A DNA stretch of 64,000 bases from Streptomyces sp. NRRL F-525 (GCF_000716605.1 NZ_JNXE01000022.1:1-64000); one strand, 5' to 3'. Shown: positions 51,101 to 58,866, numbered from the stretch's first letter. Program-made: numbers and translations. The notes: generated from the letters alone by a model not told the origin.

Positions 51101-51951
51101 CCGCCGAAGATCAGCAGGCGTACGTCGTTCAGCGCCTCCGGCTCCCAGAGGGAGGCCAGGGTCGGCACGGTCGAGACGACGCTGATGTCCTGCTCGACCA
51201 GCCAGGGGCCGAGGTCGGCGCCGCTGCGGACCTGCGAGCGCGGCACCGGCACCAGGCAGGCGCCGTAGCGCCAGGCCAGCCACATCTCCTCGCAGGACGC
51301 GTCGAAGGCGACGGACAGCCCCGCCATGACCCTGTCACCCGGACCGATGGGGTCCTCGGTGAGGAACAGGGCCGCCTCGGCGTCCACGAAGGCCGCCGCG
51401 CTGCGGTGGGTGACGGCGACGCCCTTGGGCTTGCCGGTGGAGCCGGAGGTGAAGATGATCCACGCGTCCTGCTCGACACCGGGCCGGGCGGCCGGGGCGT
51501 CACTGTGCCCGAGGACGGTCAGCGCGTGCTCGGCGCCGATGACGGCGCGGACGTCGGCCTCGCCGAAGACCAGCTCGGCCCGCTCGTCCGGGTCCTCGGC
51601 GTCGACGGGGACGTAGGCGGCACCGGCGGCGAGTACGGCGAGGATCGCGATGTAGAGGTCGTTGGTCCCGGACGGGACCCGCACGCCGACCCGGTCACCG
51701 AGGCCGACACCGGCCGCGGCCAGGGTGCGGCGCAGGGTCTCCACCTCGACGGCCAGCGCACGGTAGGTGAGGCGGACGGTGCCGTCGTCCAGGGCGAGCT
51801 CGTCGGGATACGACCGCACCGAGGCGTCGAGAATGTCGACAAGGGTGCGGGCCGAGGCGGCCGGCGCCGCAGAGAAGCGTGCCGTATCGCCGAACTGTGT
51901 GCGGATCTCTTCGTCAAGCCCGAGAGCACTGCTCTCGTGTATGGCTGCCAT
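48088..51951 (-). CDS. Pls/PosA-family nonribosomal peptide synthetase
   Basis: A 1287-residue single-module synthetase. An adenylation domain (residues about 40-540) has FTSGSTGKPKG, FDASCEEMW, NTYGPTEATV, YRSGD and KVDRNAL. A carrier protein follows at about 560-640 (DDFFAIGGSSLAAAQL). The rest holds six or so membrane helices and hexapeptide-like acyltransferase segments (GSDVDLHSLP, GVWVESYWLPETDL), the signature of epsilon-poly-L-lysine synthetase Pls, whose tandem C-terminal domains polymerise free amino acid. There is no thioesterase. Length is close to Pls (1319). ATG 51951 follows GAGGACC. The M1 peptidase overlaps downstream. Product is unknown; Lys, diaminobutyrate or another cationic amino acid are possible. 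Confidence 0.92.
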   Translation of the reverse strand: MAAIHESSALGLDEEIRTQFGDTARFSAAPAASARTLVDILDASVRSYPDELALDDGTVRLTYRALAVEVETLRRTLAAAGVGLGDRVGVRVPSGTNDLYIAILAVLAAGAAYVPVDAEDPDERAELVFGEADVRAVIGAEHALTVLGHSDAPAARPGVEQDAWIIFTSGSTGKPKGVAVTHRSAAAFVDAEAALFLTEDPIGPGDRVMAGLSVAFDASCEEMWLAWRYGACLVPVPRSQVRSGADLGPWLVEQDISVVSTVPTLASLWEPEALNDVRLLIFGGEACPPELVQRLVTEGREVWNTYGPTEATVVACASLMTGDEPIRIGLPLNGWELAVVDEAGVPVPMGGSGQLVIGGVGLARYLDPEKDAEKYAPLESLGWERAYRSGDLVKAEPEGLIFLGRADEQIKLGGRRIELGEVDAALQALPGVAGAAAAVRTARSGNQLLVGYVVTQEGWDQAAAVEKLRAELPAALVPLIAPVEDLPTRTSGKVDRNALPWPLEGLETAGAKEQLYGTEAWLAEQWAEVLGIPVSSAADDFFAIGGSSLAAAQLTTRLRTRYPSAAVLDIYQQPTLRKLARHLEDSAQGDGTARVIAPVPTRAKVIQLLALVPLFTLVGLRWTVALAALGNVLGGYAWLPTASWWLVAAGALLLFSPPGRLAIAAGGARLLLRGVKPGRYDRGGSVHLRLWAAERLAEFSGATGLTGSWLERYARALGAKIGSDVDLHSLPPVTGMLKMGRGAAVESEVDLSGYWLDGDRLEIGPVKVGAHAVVGTRSMLFPGARVGKRAEVAPGSAVTGTVPTGQRWAGAPAVKLGKAKRNWPKERPQRGTYWRVMYGVTGFALTMLPVVSGAVALLVASAFIAPGDGLGEALRGASVALVPATLAFGLTYALLILIGVRLLSLGLREGTHPTHSRIGWQAWTVTQLMDLSRETLFPLYAGLVTPVWLRLLGMRIGRGAEVSTVLALPSLTTVGEGAFLADDTLTAPYELGGGWVHIGRAEIGRRAFLGNSGMTAPGRSVPDGGLVGVLSATPKKAKKGTSYLGLPPVKLPRSTSGGDQSRTYDPPAKLLWARGLVELCRIVPVFCSAGLAVLTVAALCALGVWAPLLSGLVLIAMGALAGLISIVAKWTLVGRHRGNEHPLWSGYVWRNELADTFVEVVAVPWLAGSVPGTPVLTAWLRGLGAHIGKGVWVESYWLPETDLVTLEDASTVNRGCVLQTHLFHDRILRTDTVVLREGATLGPGGIVLPGSEVGARTTLGPASLVMAGESVPDDTRWLGNPIESWRS

Positions 51952-52183
51952 CGGTCCTCGCGTCTCGAACCCGGACAACTCCGGGGTGCTGGCGGGCCCG
52001 CAGGTATGCCTGGGGTTGTCCAGCTCCAGCTCCGTTCCGTAACAAGCCGGAAATTTTAGTACGACGCTAGGCTCCGGGCCTGCCGACGGCCACTCGGGGC
52101 GGCCGAACGGGGGCGCTCCGTGAGCGCGCGACAACGCTCTGACCTGGTGATCTTCAGGCCGAAGGAGACATCCCCCACAAATG

Positions 52184-52223
52184 CGGCGAGGGCCGCGACC
52201 TGTACTGGTCACGACCCTCGCCG
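52184..52223 (-). terminator. strong hairpin after tRNA-Leu
   Basis: CGGCGAGGGCCGCGACC pairs with 52207-52223 across a 6-base loop, 17 bp with a few mismatches. It lies 8 bp past the tRNA 3' end on the minus strand and is the likely tRNA terminator. Confidence 0.75.
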
Positions 52224-52230
52224 TCGTATG

Positions 52231-52315
52231 TGTCCGAGGGGGGACTTGAACCCCCACGCCCGATAAAGGGCACTAGCACCTCAAGCTAGCGCGTCTGCCA
52301 TTCCGCCACCCGGAC
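52231..52315 (-). tRNA. tRNA-Leu (anticodon GAG)
   Basis: An 85-nt tRNA with a 7-bp acceptor stem (GTCCGGG with CTCGGAC, one G-U pair), a D arm, anticodon stem CTAGC/GCTAG and loop TTGAGGT, a long class II variable arm, and the T-loop GGTTCAAGTCC. The anticodon GAG (complement of 52280-52282) reads CUC/CUU. CCA is not encoded. It is distinct from the bldA TTA tRNA. Confidence 0.97.
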
Positions 52316-52514
52316 AAGGTGTCTGTCGCGCGTGGTTTCCCCCGCGGCGACGAAGGAAACATTACCAGGCTTCCAGGGGTGGCCGATCACCCCCTGTTCC
52401 CGCCCGCGTCCCGCGTGAACGGCGTGTGACGGGCCGGGACCGCCCTTGGGGTGCGGCGGGATGGGGAGAGAGGATGGGGGAGGACCGCCAGCAGTGACAG
52501 TGGGAGGAAGCAGC

Positions 52515-53840
52515 GTGAGCGACACGGACACGGCCAAGGGCGTCACCGGCGAGGACGAGGTCGTGGACCTCTGCCGCGAGCTGATCCGGATCGACACCAG
52601 CAACTACGGCGACCACTCGGGCCCGGGTGAGCGCAAGGCGGCCGAGTACGTCGCCGAGCAGCTCGCCGAGGTGGGCCTCGAACCCAAGATCTTCGAGTCG
52701 CACCCGGGACGCGCCTCCACGGTGGCCCGGATCGAGGGCACGGACCCCTCCCGGCCCGCGCTCCTCATCCACGGCCACCTGGACGTCGTACCGGCGAACG
52801 CGGCGGACTGGACCCACCACCCCTTCTCCGGCGAGGTCGCCGACGGGTGCGTGTGGGGCCGTGGCGCGGTCGACATGAAGGACATGGACGCGATGACCCT
52901 GGCGGTCGTCCGCGACCGGCTGCGCAGCGGGCGCAGGCCCCCGCGCGACATCGTGGTCGCCTTCCTCGCGGACGAGGAGGCGGGCGGTACGTACGGAGCG
53001 CGGCACCTCGTCGACAACCACCGCGAGCTCTTCGACGGCGTCACCGAGGGCATCAGCGAGGTCGGCGGGTTCTCGTTCACGGTGAGCGAGGAGCGGCGGC
53101 TCTATCTGATCCAGACGGCCGAGAAGGGCATGCACTGGATGAAGCTGACCGTGGCCGGCACCGCCGGGCACGGGTCGATGATCCACCGGGACAACGCGAT
53201 CACCGAGCTGTCCGAGGCCGTCGCGCGGGTGGGTCGGCACAAGTTCCCGGTGCGGGTCACCAAGACGACCCGGGCCTTCCTCGACGAACTCGGCGACGCG
53301 CTCGGCACCCCGCTCGACCCGGAGGACATGGAGGCGACCCTCAAGCGGCTCGGCGGCATCGCCAAGCTCATCGGCGCGACCCTCAGCAACACCGCCAACC
53401 CGACGCAGCTGAACGCCGGTTACAAGGTCAACGTCATCCCCGGCGAGGCCACCGCCAACGTCGACGGGCGCTTCCTGCCCGGCCACGAGGAGGAGTTCCT
53501 CGCCGACCTCGACCGGATCCTCGGCCCGAAGGTCAAGCGCGAGGACGTCCACTCGGACAAGGCCCTGGAGACCTCCTTCGACGGCCCGCTCGTCGAGGCC
53601 ATGCAGGCCTCGCTGCTCGCCGAGGACCCGACCGCGAAGGCCGTCCCGTACATGCTCTCCGGCGGTACGGACGCCAAATCCTTCGACGACCTGGGCATCC
53701 GTGGCTTCGGCTTCGCGCCGCTCAAGCTGCCGCCGGAGCTGGACTTCGCGGGCATGTTCCACGGCGTCGACGAGCGGGTGCCGGTGGACGGGCTGAAGTT
53801 CGGGGTGCGGGTGCTGGACCGGTTCATCGACGCGTCCTGA
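52515..53840 (+). CDS. M20-family metallopeptidase
   Basis: A 441-residue ArgE/DapE/CPG2-like hydrolase with two Zn sites: LLIHGHLDVVP (His and Asp ligands), GRGAVDMKD (bridging Asp), ADEEAGGTYG (catalytic Glu-Glu) and, at the end, AGMFHGVDERV (His). The dimerisation domain has TAGHGSMIHRDNAI. GTG 52515 follows GGAGG; the ATG further upstream lies in non-coding-like sequence. Relatives hydrolyse dipeptides or acyl-amino acids in the cytoplasm. In S. coelicolor this gene type lies next to the chaplin pair, as here. Confidence 0.93.
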   Translation: MSDTDTAKGVTGEDEVVDLCRELIRIDTSNYGDHSGPGERKAAEYVAEQLAEVGLEPKIFESHPGRASTVARIEGTDPSRPALLIHGHLDVVPANAADWTHHPFSGEVADGCVWGRGAVDMKDMDAMTLAVVRDRLRSGRRPPRDIVVAFLADEEAGGTYGARHLVDNHRELFDGVTEGISEVGGFSFTVSEERRLYLIQTAEKGMHWMKLTVAGTAGHGSMIHRDNAITELSEAVARVGRHKFPVRVTKTTRAFLDELGDALGTPLDPEDMEATLKRLGGIAKLIGATLSNTANPTQLNAGYKVNVIPGEATANVDGRFLPGHEEEFLADLDRILGPKVKREDVHSDKALETSFDGPLVEAMQASLLAEDPTAKAVPYMLSGGTDAKSFDDLGIRGFGFAPLKLPPELDFAGMFHGVDERVPVDGLKFGVRVLDRFIDAS

Positions 53841-54025
53841 AGTCGCGCCCTGAAGTCGTGTCCTGAAACACCGGTCGACGTCGGTTGACGCCGGAATTCG
53901 ACCGCGCGTACGGAGGTGACCGGGAAGAGTGAATGTGCTCATAAGCTCGTAGCTCCATTACTCCCTCCTCGTTACAGGTGATGCGATCGGCAACACGAGA
54001 TCGCTTTTGCCAACAAGGAGGAATA

Positions 54026-54259
54026 ATGATCAAGAAGGTCGTCGCCGCTGCGGCTGCCACCGGTGGCCTGGTTCTCGCGGGAGCGGGCCTGGCCGTCGCC
54101 GACTCGGGCGCTCAGGGTGCCGCCGTGCACTCCCCGGGTGTCGTTTCCGGCAACGTCATCCAGGTTCCCGTGCACGTCCCGGTGAACGTGTGCGGCAACA
54201 CGATCTCGGTGATCGGTCTGCTGAACCCCGCCTTCGGCAACACCTGCGTCAACAAGTGA
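54026..54259 (+). CDS. chpH: short chaplin ChpH
   Basis: A 77-residue secreted amyloid-forming chaplin. Signal peptide MIKKVVAAAAATGG through AVA-D, then a single chaplin domain with Cys pair CGNTISVIGLLNPAFGNTC, the arrangement of Cys-containing short chaplins. The sequence is almost that of S. coelicolor ChpH. ATG 54026 has a perfect AAGGAGG. Chaplins lower surface tension so aerial hyphae can emerge, and ChpH is one of the core short members. No confident BldN promoter was found in the 185-bp upstream gap. A hairpin terminator follows. Confidence 0.96.
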   Translation: MIKKVVAAAAATGGLVLAGAGLAVADSGAQGAAVHSPGVVSGNVIQVPVHVPVNVCGNTISVIGLLNPAFGNTCVNK

Positions 54260-54289
54260 CGTCGCCCCTCTAGGGGGTGACCACGTCCT

Positions 54290-54324
54290 CGGCCCCGGAG
54301 CGCGCGCCATGCGCTCCGGGGCCG
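54290..54324 (+). terminator. hairpin terminator after chpH
   Basis: CGGCCCCGGAGCGC pairs exactly with 54311-54324, a 14-bp stem with a 7-base loop, 30 bp after the chpH stop. Confidence 0.85.
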
Positions 54325-54390
54325 ACGGTCTTTGTGCGGGAAATCGCGCGAGGAATTCAGTCAGGATGAAAGGCAGGGGGGAATTCAGCA

Positions 54391-55461
54391 ATGCGACAGG
54401 TCACTCGAAAAAGCTTGATGACCGTGGCGGCCGCGACCGGGGTGATCGCCGCCGCGGGCGGTGTCGCCCACGCCGACTCGGGCGCCACGGGCTCCAGTTC
54501 GGACTCGGCCGGCGTACTGTCCGGCAACACCGTGCAGGCACCGGTGCACGTGCCGGTCAACGTCTGCGGCAACACCGTGAACGTGGTGGGGATCCTCAAC
54601 CCGGCGGTCGGCAACAAGTGCGGCAACCCGGGCGGGGGCAGCGGTCACGGGAGTGGCGGCCACGGTTCGTCGGGCGGGTACGGGGACTCCGGTGGTTACG
54701 GCGACTCCGGGGGCTACGGCGGCTCGGGCGGACACGGCGCGCACGGCGGCTCAGGGGGCTCGCACGCCGGCGGACACGCCTCGAACTCGCCCGGCGTCGG
54801 CTCCGGCAACCACGTCCAGGTACCGGTCGACGTACCGGTGAACGTCTGCGGCAACAGCGTCGACGTCATCGGCATCGGCAACGCCGTCACCGGCAACGAC
54901 TGTGCGAACAACGGGAGTTGGAGCGGGGGCGGGCACCACGGCGGCGGCCATGACCACGGGACGCCTCCGGGGGGTGGCGGCCACCATGGGGGCGGTCATC
55001 ACGGGACACCTCCGGGCGGGGGCGGACATCACGGGGGCGGTCACAACGGGGGCGGTCACGACGGGGGTGGCCATGATCACGGGACCCCTCCGGGCGGTGG
55101 CGGCCACCACCCTGGCGGCGGTCATCACCACGGCACGCCTCCCGGTCACGGCGGACACCACGGCACGCACCCGGGCGGCGGTCACGGGACCACCCCGCCG
55201 GGGACGCCGAGCCACCCGGGCACTCCCGGCACGCCCACCCACCCCACGTCACCGGGCACCTCGCCGATCAAGGGCGGTCAGACGCCGATCGGTTCCGTGC
55301 ACGTGAACCAGCCCGGCGCGCAGTCCGGCGTCCGGTCCCCGGGCGGCGCGCAGCTCGCGCACACCGGCAGCGAACTGCCGCTCGGGCTCGCCCTGCCGGT
55401 CGGCGCGGGCGCGCTGGTCGCGGGCGCGGTGCTGTACCGCAAGGCGCGGGCCTCGATGTAG
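54391..55461 (+). CDS. chpC: long chaplin, sortase-anchored, His/Gly-rich
   Basis: A 356-residue cell-wall protein. Signal peptide (about residues 1-29), chaplin domain 1 (C..C in VCGNTVNVVGILNPAVGNKC), a Ser/Gly/Tyr linker, chaplin domain 2 (VCGNSVDVIGIGNAVTGNDC), then a long repetitive His-Gly-Pro region, and finally LAHTG near residue 323, a hydrophobic helix and a YRKAR tail. LAxTG is the class E sortase signal used by ChpA-C. The His-rich linker, with repeated HGTPPGGGGHHGGGH, is far larger than in S. coelicolor ChpC. Named ChpC by its position after chpH and two-domain layout. Confidence 0.9.
   Translation: MRQVTRKSLMTVAAATGVIAAAGGVAHADSGATGSSSDSAGVLSGNTVQAPVHVPVNVCGNTVNVVGILNPAVGNKCGNPGGGSGHGSGGHGSSGGYGDSGGYGDSGGYGGSGGHGAHGGSGGSHAGGHASNSPGVGSGNHVQVPVDVPVNVCGNSVDVIGIGNAVTGNDCANNGSWSGGGHHGGGHDHGTPPGGGGHHGGGHHGTPPGGGGHHGGGHNGGGHDGGGHDHGTPPGGGGHHPGGGHHHGTPPGHGGHHGTHPGGGHGTTPPGTPSHPGTPGTPTHPTSPGTSPIKGGQTPIGSVHVNQPGAQSGVRSPGGAQLAHTGSELPLGLALPVGAGALVAGAVLYRKARASM
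54640..54780 (+). repeat. Ser-Gly-Tyr repeat tract inside the long chaplin gene
   Basis: Between the two chaplin domains, triplets coding for SGGYGDSGGYG and GGSGGHG recur, one 24-base unit appearing twice in near-perfect tandem. It is a flexible spacer at protein level. Confidence 0.6.
54925..55200 (+). repeat. His-Gly-Pro repeat tract inside the long chaplin gene
   Basis: Degenerate 30-45 base units encode HGTPPGGGGHHGGGH and shorter GGGH blocks. The tract is the wall-spanning stalk before the sortase signal; it is protein-coding and not a CRISPR array. Confidence 0.75.
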
Positions 55462-55486
55462 CTCCCGAACACATGTGATCTGCGCA

Positions 55487-55521
55487 ACGGAGGGGCCCCG
55501 CACTGCCGGGGCCCGCTCCGT
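55487..55521 (+). terminator. hairpin terminator after long chaplin gene
   Basis: ACGGAGGGGCCCCG pairs with CGGGGCCCGCTCCGT with one bulged base and a 6-base loop. It lies just ahead of the convergent DUF5703 gene end. Confidence 0.75.
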
Positions 55522-55536
55522 TTCGCCCGGCTCAGC

Positions 55537-55725
55537 TCACCACGTGGCGCGCACCTGGCGGATGATCCGCCGGCGCAGCCGCACCCTGCGACTCCCGTCG
55601 CGCAGCAGGCTCAGTCGGTCCAATTCCCAGTGTCCGTACTCGGCATGGTCCGTCAGCAGACGTGTGGCGTCCTTGCGGGAGACCCCGCGCGGTACGTACA
55701 CGTCGACAAATTCGTATTCCGGCAT
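55537..55725 (-). CDS. DUF5703 small protein
   Basis: A 62-residue basic protein: YEFVDVYVPRGVSRKDATRL at the start, YGHWELDRLSLL in the middle, and an Arg-rich end. This is the DUF5703 family of small actinobacterial proteins beside the chaplin locus. No function is known. ATG 55725 leaves 47 bp to the divergent acidic-protein gene. Confidence 0.9.
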   Translation of the reverse strand: MPEYEFVDVYVPRGVSRKDATRLLTDHAEYGHWELDRLSLLRDGSRRVRLRRRIIRQVRATW

Positions 55726-55772
55726 CGCATCTATTGTGCGGGCAGAGCCCCGGTACGGATAGCGTCTGCACT

Positions 55773-56498
55773 ATGTCTGATGCTGCGCAGCCAACCGCTG
55801 CCGAGGTACGCGCCGCCGCCGAGGCGGTCAAGACCGCGCTCGACCGCCACCTGGCCGCGGTCGAAGGCCGGTCGGGGGAGGACGACCCGGCCGTCTACGA
55901 GGCGTTCAACCAGCTCGCCGCGGCCGCCGAGGTCTACGACGAGCTGCTCTACGACCGTTATGACGAGGTCACGCCTTTCGAGATCCCCGGTACGGAAGAC
56001 TCCCTGCCGCCGTACACCGGCCCGGAGGAGCCGAACGCGGTGAGCGTGCTGATCCGCCGTGACTACGCCGTGGCGGAGCCGCAGCGGCTGCTGGCCCAGG
56101 CGCAGCGGGTCGAGGCGGCGGTCGGCGACGGCACGGGCACGGAGGCCTCCGGCACGATCCACGGCGCGCTCGGCATCCTCTTCGACGAGTTCGAGGCGGA
56201 CGAGATCGCCTCCCGGCCCAAGGAGTTCGGCCTCGAAGAAGGCGACTCCACGCTCTGGGTGACCGCTGCCGACGAGACGGCCGACCCCGGCGCCTGGCTG
56301 GAGGCCCCCTTCGAGGGCGTCGATCCGCAGCGTGTGGTCTGCCGCTTCGACGTCAGCGCGGTCTTCGACGACGAGATCAACGACGAGATCGACGACATCG
56401 ACGAGGTGGAGGACGAGATCGAGGACGAACTCGATCCCGACCTGGACGCGGATCTGGACGAGGACGAGGACCTGGAGGCGCTGGAAGCGGATCGCTGA
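55773..56498 (+). CDS. hypothetical protein with acidic C-terminal tail
   Basis: A 241-residue actinobacterial protein of unknown function. The first 180 residues include a helical N-terminus (VRAAAEAVKTALDRHLAAVEG) and a YDEVTPFEIPGTEDSLPPY turn. The last 45 residues are almost only Asp/Glu/Leu/Ile (DDEINDEIDDIDEVEDEI), a tail that would bind a basic partner. It converges with the RecD2-like gene over a strong shared terminator. ATG 55773 is the first start. Confidence 0.82.
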   Translation: MSDAAQPTAAEVRAAAEAVKTALDRHLAAVEGRSGEDDPAVYEAFNQLAAAAEVYDELLYDRYDEVTPFEIPGTEDSLPPYTGPEEPNAVSVLIRRDYAVAEPQRLLAQAQRVEAAVGDGTGTEASGTIHGALGILFDEFEADEIASRPKEFGLEEGDSTLWVTAADETADPGAWLEAPFEGVDPQRVVCRFDVSAVFDDEINDEIDDIDEVEDEIEDELDPDLDADLDEDEDLEALEADR

Positions 56499-56526
56499 CC
56501 GCGCCGGGCCCAGCTGTTGAGACGAC

Positions 56527-56571
56527 GACGGCGGCGGTCACCAAGGGAGTCCCTCGGTGACCGCCGCCGTC
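56527..56571. terminator. strong bidirectional terminator
   Basis: GACGGCGGCGGTCACC pairs exactly with 56556-56571, a perfect 16-bp stem with a 13-base loop, between the convergent acidic-protein and RecD2-like genes. Confidence 0.9.
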
Positions 56572-56592
56572 TGTCGTCCGTGCCGTCCGGGC

Positions 56593-58866
56593 TCAGACCT
56601 GCGCCGGGACCTGCGGTCGCAGCAGCACCGGCAGCCGGGTCGTCCGCGGCTTGGCCGGGACCTCGGCGACGGCCCGGGGCAGCGCCTGGTCCACACCGTG
56701 GACGACGGACAGATGCCGGTCCGCCCGGCTGAACGCCGTGTACACCCAGGGCCGGCTGAGCGCCTGCGCCGCGTCCCCGGGCAGCACCACGACCACCGCG
56801 GGCCACCGCGCCCCCACGGCCTGGTGCGCGGTCAGCGCCCACCCGTGCCGCACGGACTGCTCGACCCGCTCCTTCGGTACGACGACGGGCCCGCCGGCGC
56901 ACGCGAGGTGCAGCCCCTCGGCGTCGGCGTTCACCACCCGGCCGGGAACCGTACGGCCCGGGGTGGGGGAGTACGCGATCCGGTCGCCGGGGTCGAAGCC
57001 GCCGAAGCGGCCGGGGCCGGGGTTGAGCCGCTCCTTCAGCGCCACGTTCAGGGCGCGGGTGCCGGCCGCGCCGCCGTGGCCCGGGGTGATCACCACGGTC
57101 TGCTCGGCCGGGACGCCGATCACGCGCGGCACCGAGTCGGCGACGAGCTGCACGGTCCGGTGCACGGCCTCACCGGCGTCGCGCACCGGCACGATCACGA
57201 CCTCCTTGCCCGGGGCCTCCACCTGGTTCAGCTCACCGATGCCGATGCCCGAGACCAGCTCGCCCACGGGACCGAGATCCGGGCGCCGCGAGACGACCTG
57301 GGGGCAGGCCTTCGACGCGAGCAGATCCGCGAAGACCCGCCCGGCACCCGCCGACCACAACACGGCCGGATCCCCGGCCAGCACCAGCCGGGCCCCGTCC
57401 GGCAACGACTCACTGAGCAACGCCGCCGTCTCTACGTCCAGTTGAGGCGCGTCCAGCACGACGAGGAGATCCAGGTCGAGGGCGCCGTCCGCGTCCCGCC
57501 CGGGCCCTTCGGCACCGGACAGGAGTCCGGCGACGGTGGCGGCGCGGGGGCCGTCATCCGGGGCGGGGCTGTCCGACTCGGCGGACGCGGCTCCCTCCGG
57601 CTCGGTGGACGACGAGCTTCCCGACTCCGCCTTCCGGGTCAGCAACGCCGCGAACCGGTCCCGCCCCACCGGACTGTGGGCGGCGGCCCAGACACGCAAC
57701 CCGAAACCCGCCGCCGCGCGGAGCAGCGCCGCCGGTTCCTCCAGGGCAGCCTCCCCGCCGGTGTGGAGCACCAGGCCGTGGCCCGCGACCGCGCGGATCA
57801 GCTCGCCTGTGGAGCCCTTGGCGGCACCGGCCTGTTCCCAGTCCGCCGCCGAACCGTCCTCCTTCGGGACCGAGTTGATCAGCTTGGCGAGTCCGTCGGC
57901 GAGGCTCTCCTCGGCGAGCGCGTACCGCTCCAGGCCGATCAGCACGCGGACCGGACGCTCCTCGGCCTCCGTGTCCTCGTCGGACGTGTCGTCGTCGCGC
58001 TGCACCGGGACCGCGGGCTCGTCCAACGCGTCCTGGAAGACCAGCACTTCACCCTCGGCGATGGCGCTCTGCGTCGCCGCGTCCGGGTCGGGCACGCCCT
58101 GCTTGGCCAGTGCTGCCGTCAACGCCGAGGCCTCCAGGGCCGTATGCCCGGCCAGCGCCGCCTGTTCCAGCAGCCAGCCGATGACCGCGCGGCCCCGCCG
58201 CTCGTCGTCCGGCGCGCACTCGTCGCCGAGCAGCGCCCGCGCGAACCCGTCGGCCTGCTCGGGCCGTACCCCCGGGACGCGCAGCAACTGCCAGGGATCC
58301 TCGCGGAGTTGGTCGTCCCCGCTCTCGCCGAGCGCCGCCGCGACCTGGGCCGCGAGCGTCTCGGGCGCACCGCCCTCGGCCAGCACACGCCGTACGGACT
58401 CGACGGTCTCGGTCGCGGGGGCGCCGGGCTCGGTCGGGACGGGCTGTGGCTGTCGTACCGCTTCGGGGGCGGCCGATCGGCGCGGGGCGGCGGGTTCCGG
58501 CTTGGCGAAGGGGGTGGTCACAGGCTTGTCGCCGCTCTCCACGGCCCGTACCGCCGCGAGCAGATCGGCGGCCGTGCCGGTGAGCTTGGCCCCGGCCGCG
58601 ATGGGCCCGGCCTTCTCCGCCTTGCGCCGCTCGATGCGCTCCCGCTCCACCTGCTGCGCCAGCAACTCGGCGGCGGCCTCGGACAGTTCGGGAGCGGCCT
58701 CGGCCTTGGCCTCACCGCTGCTCTCGGTGCCTTCTGCGGCCGGTTCCTCACCGGTGCTCTCGGCGCCCGAGGCTACGTCCGCCCCCGCGCCCTCGGCACC
58801 CTCCCCGGTGTCCGTGCCCGTGTCCTCGGACGGCGAGGTCTCCGTGGTCTCCGGGTCCGTGCTCAC
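56593..58866 (-). CDS. RecD2-like protein with lost ATPase motifs
   Basis: A 757-residue homologue of the RecD2/TraA helicase group. A low-complexity Glu/Ala N-terminus (residues 1-85), a helix-hairpin-helix-like region (WQLLRVPGVRPEQADGFA) and two RecA-like domains are visible. The Walker A position (about residue 367) reads TGGEAALEEP instead of GGPGTGKTT. Walker B reads VVLDAPQLD, with the catalytic Glu gone, motif V reads LTAHQAVG in place of xTxHKSQG, and motif VI is YTAFSRADRHL. It therefore probably does not hydrolyse ATP. GTG 58866 overlaps the aldo/keto reductase stop by 4 nt on the same strand. Confidence 0.8.
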   Translation of the reverse strand: MSTDPETTETSPSEDTGTDTGEGAEGAGADVASGAESTGEEPAAEGTESSGEAKAEAAPELSEAAAELLAQQVERERIERRKAEKAGPIAAGAKLTGTAADLLAAVRAVESGDKPVTTPFAKPEPAAPRRSAAPEAVRQPQPVPTEPGAPATETVESVRRVLAEGGAPETLAAQVAAALGESGDDQLREDPWQLLRVPGVRPEQADGFARALLGDECAPDDERRGRAVIGWLLEQAALAGHTALEASALTAALAKQGVPDPDAATQSAIAEGEVLVFQDALDEPAVPVQRDDDTSDEDTEAEERPVRVLIGLERYALAEESLADGLAKLINSVPKEDGSAADWEQAGAAKGSTGELIRAVAGHGLVLHTGGEAALEEPAALLRAAAGFGLRVWAAAHSPVGRDRFAALLTRKAESGSSSSTEPEGAASAESDSPAPDDGPRAATVAGLLSGAEGPGRDADGALDLDLLVVLDAPQLDVETAALLSESLPDGARLVLAGDPAVLWSAGAGRVFADLLASKACPQVVSRRPDLGPVGELVSGIGIGELNQVEAPGKEVVIVPVRDAGEAVHRTVQLVADSVPRVIGVPAEQTVVITPGHGGAAGTRALNVALKERLNPGPGRFGGFDPGDRIAYSPTPGRTVPGRVVNADAEGLHLACAGGPVVVPKERVEQSVRHGWALTAHQAVGARWPAVVVVLPGDAAQALSRPWVYTAFSRADRHLSVVHGVDQALPRAVAEVPAKPRTTRLPVLLRPQVPAQV

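Noticed and set aside
48280..52059. 1259-residue open frame on the plus strand
   Set aside because: It is the complement of the NRPS gene, and its Arg/His/Gly-rich translation matches nothing.
54640..55200. Possible CRISPR array
   Set aside because: The repeats are in-frame glycine/histidine codons of the long chaplin, of variable length and without unique spacers.
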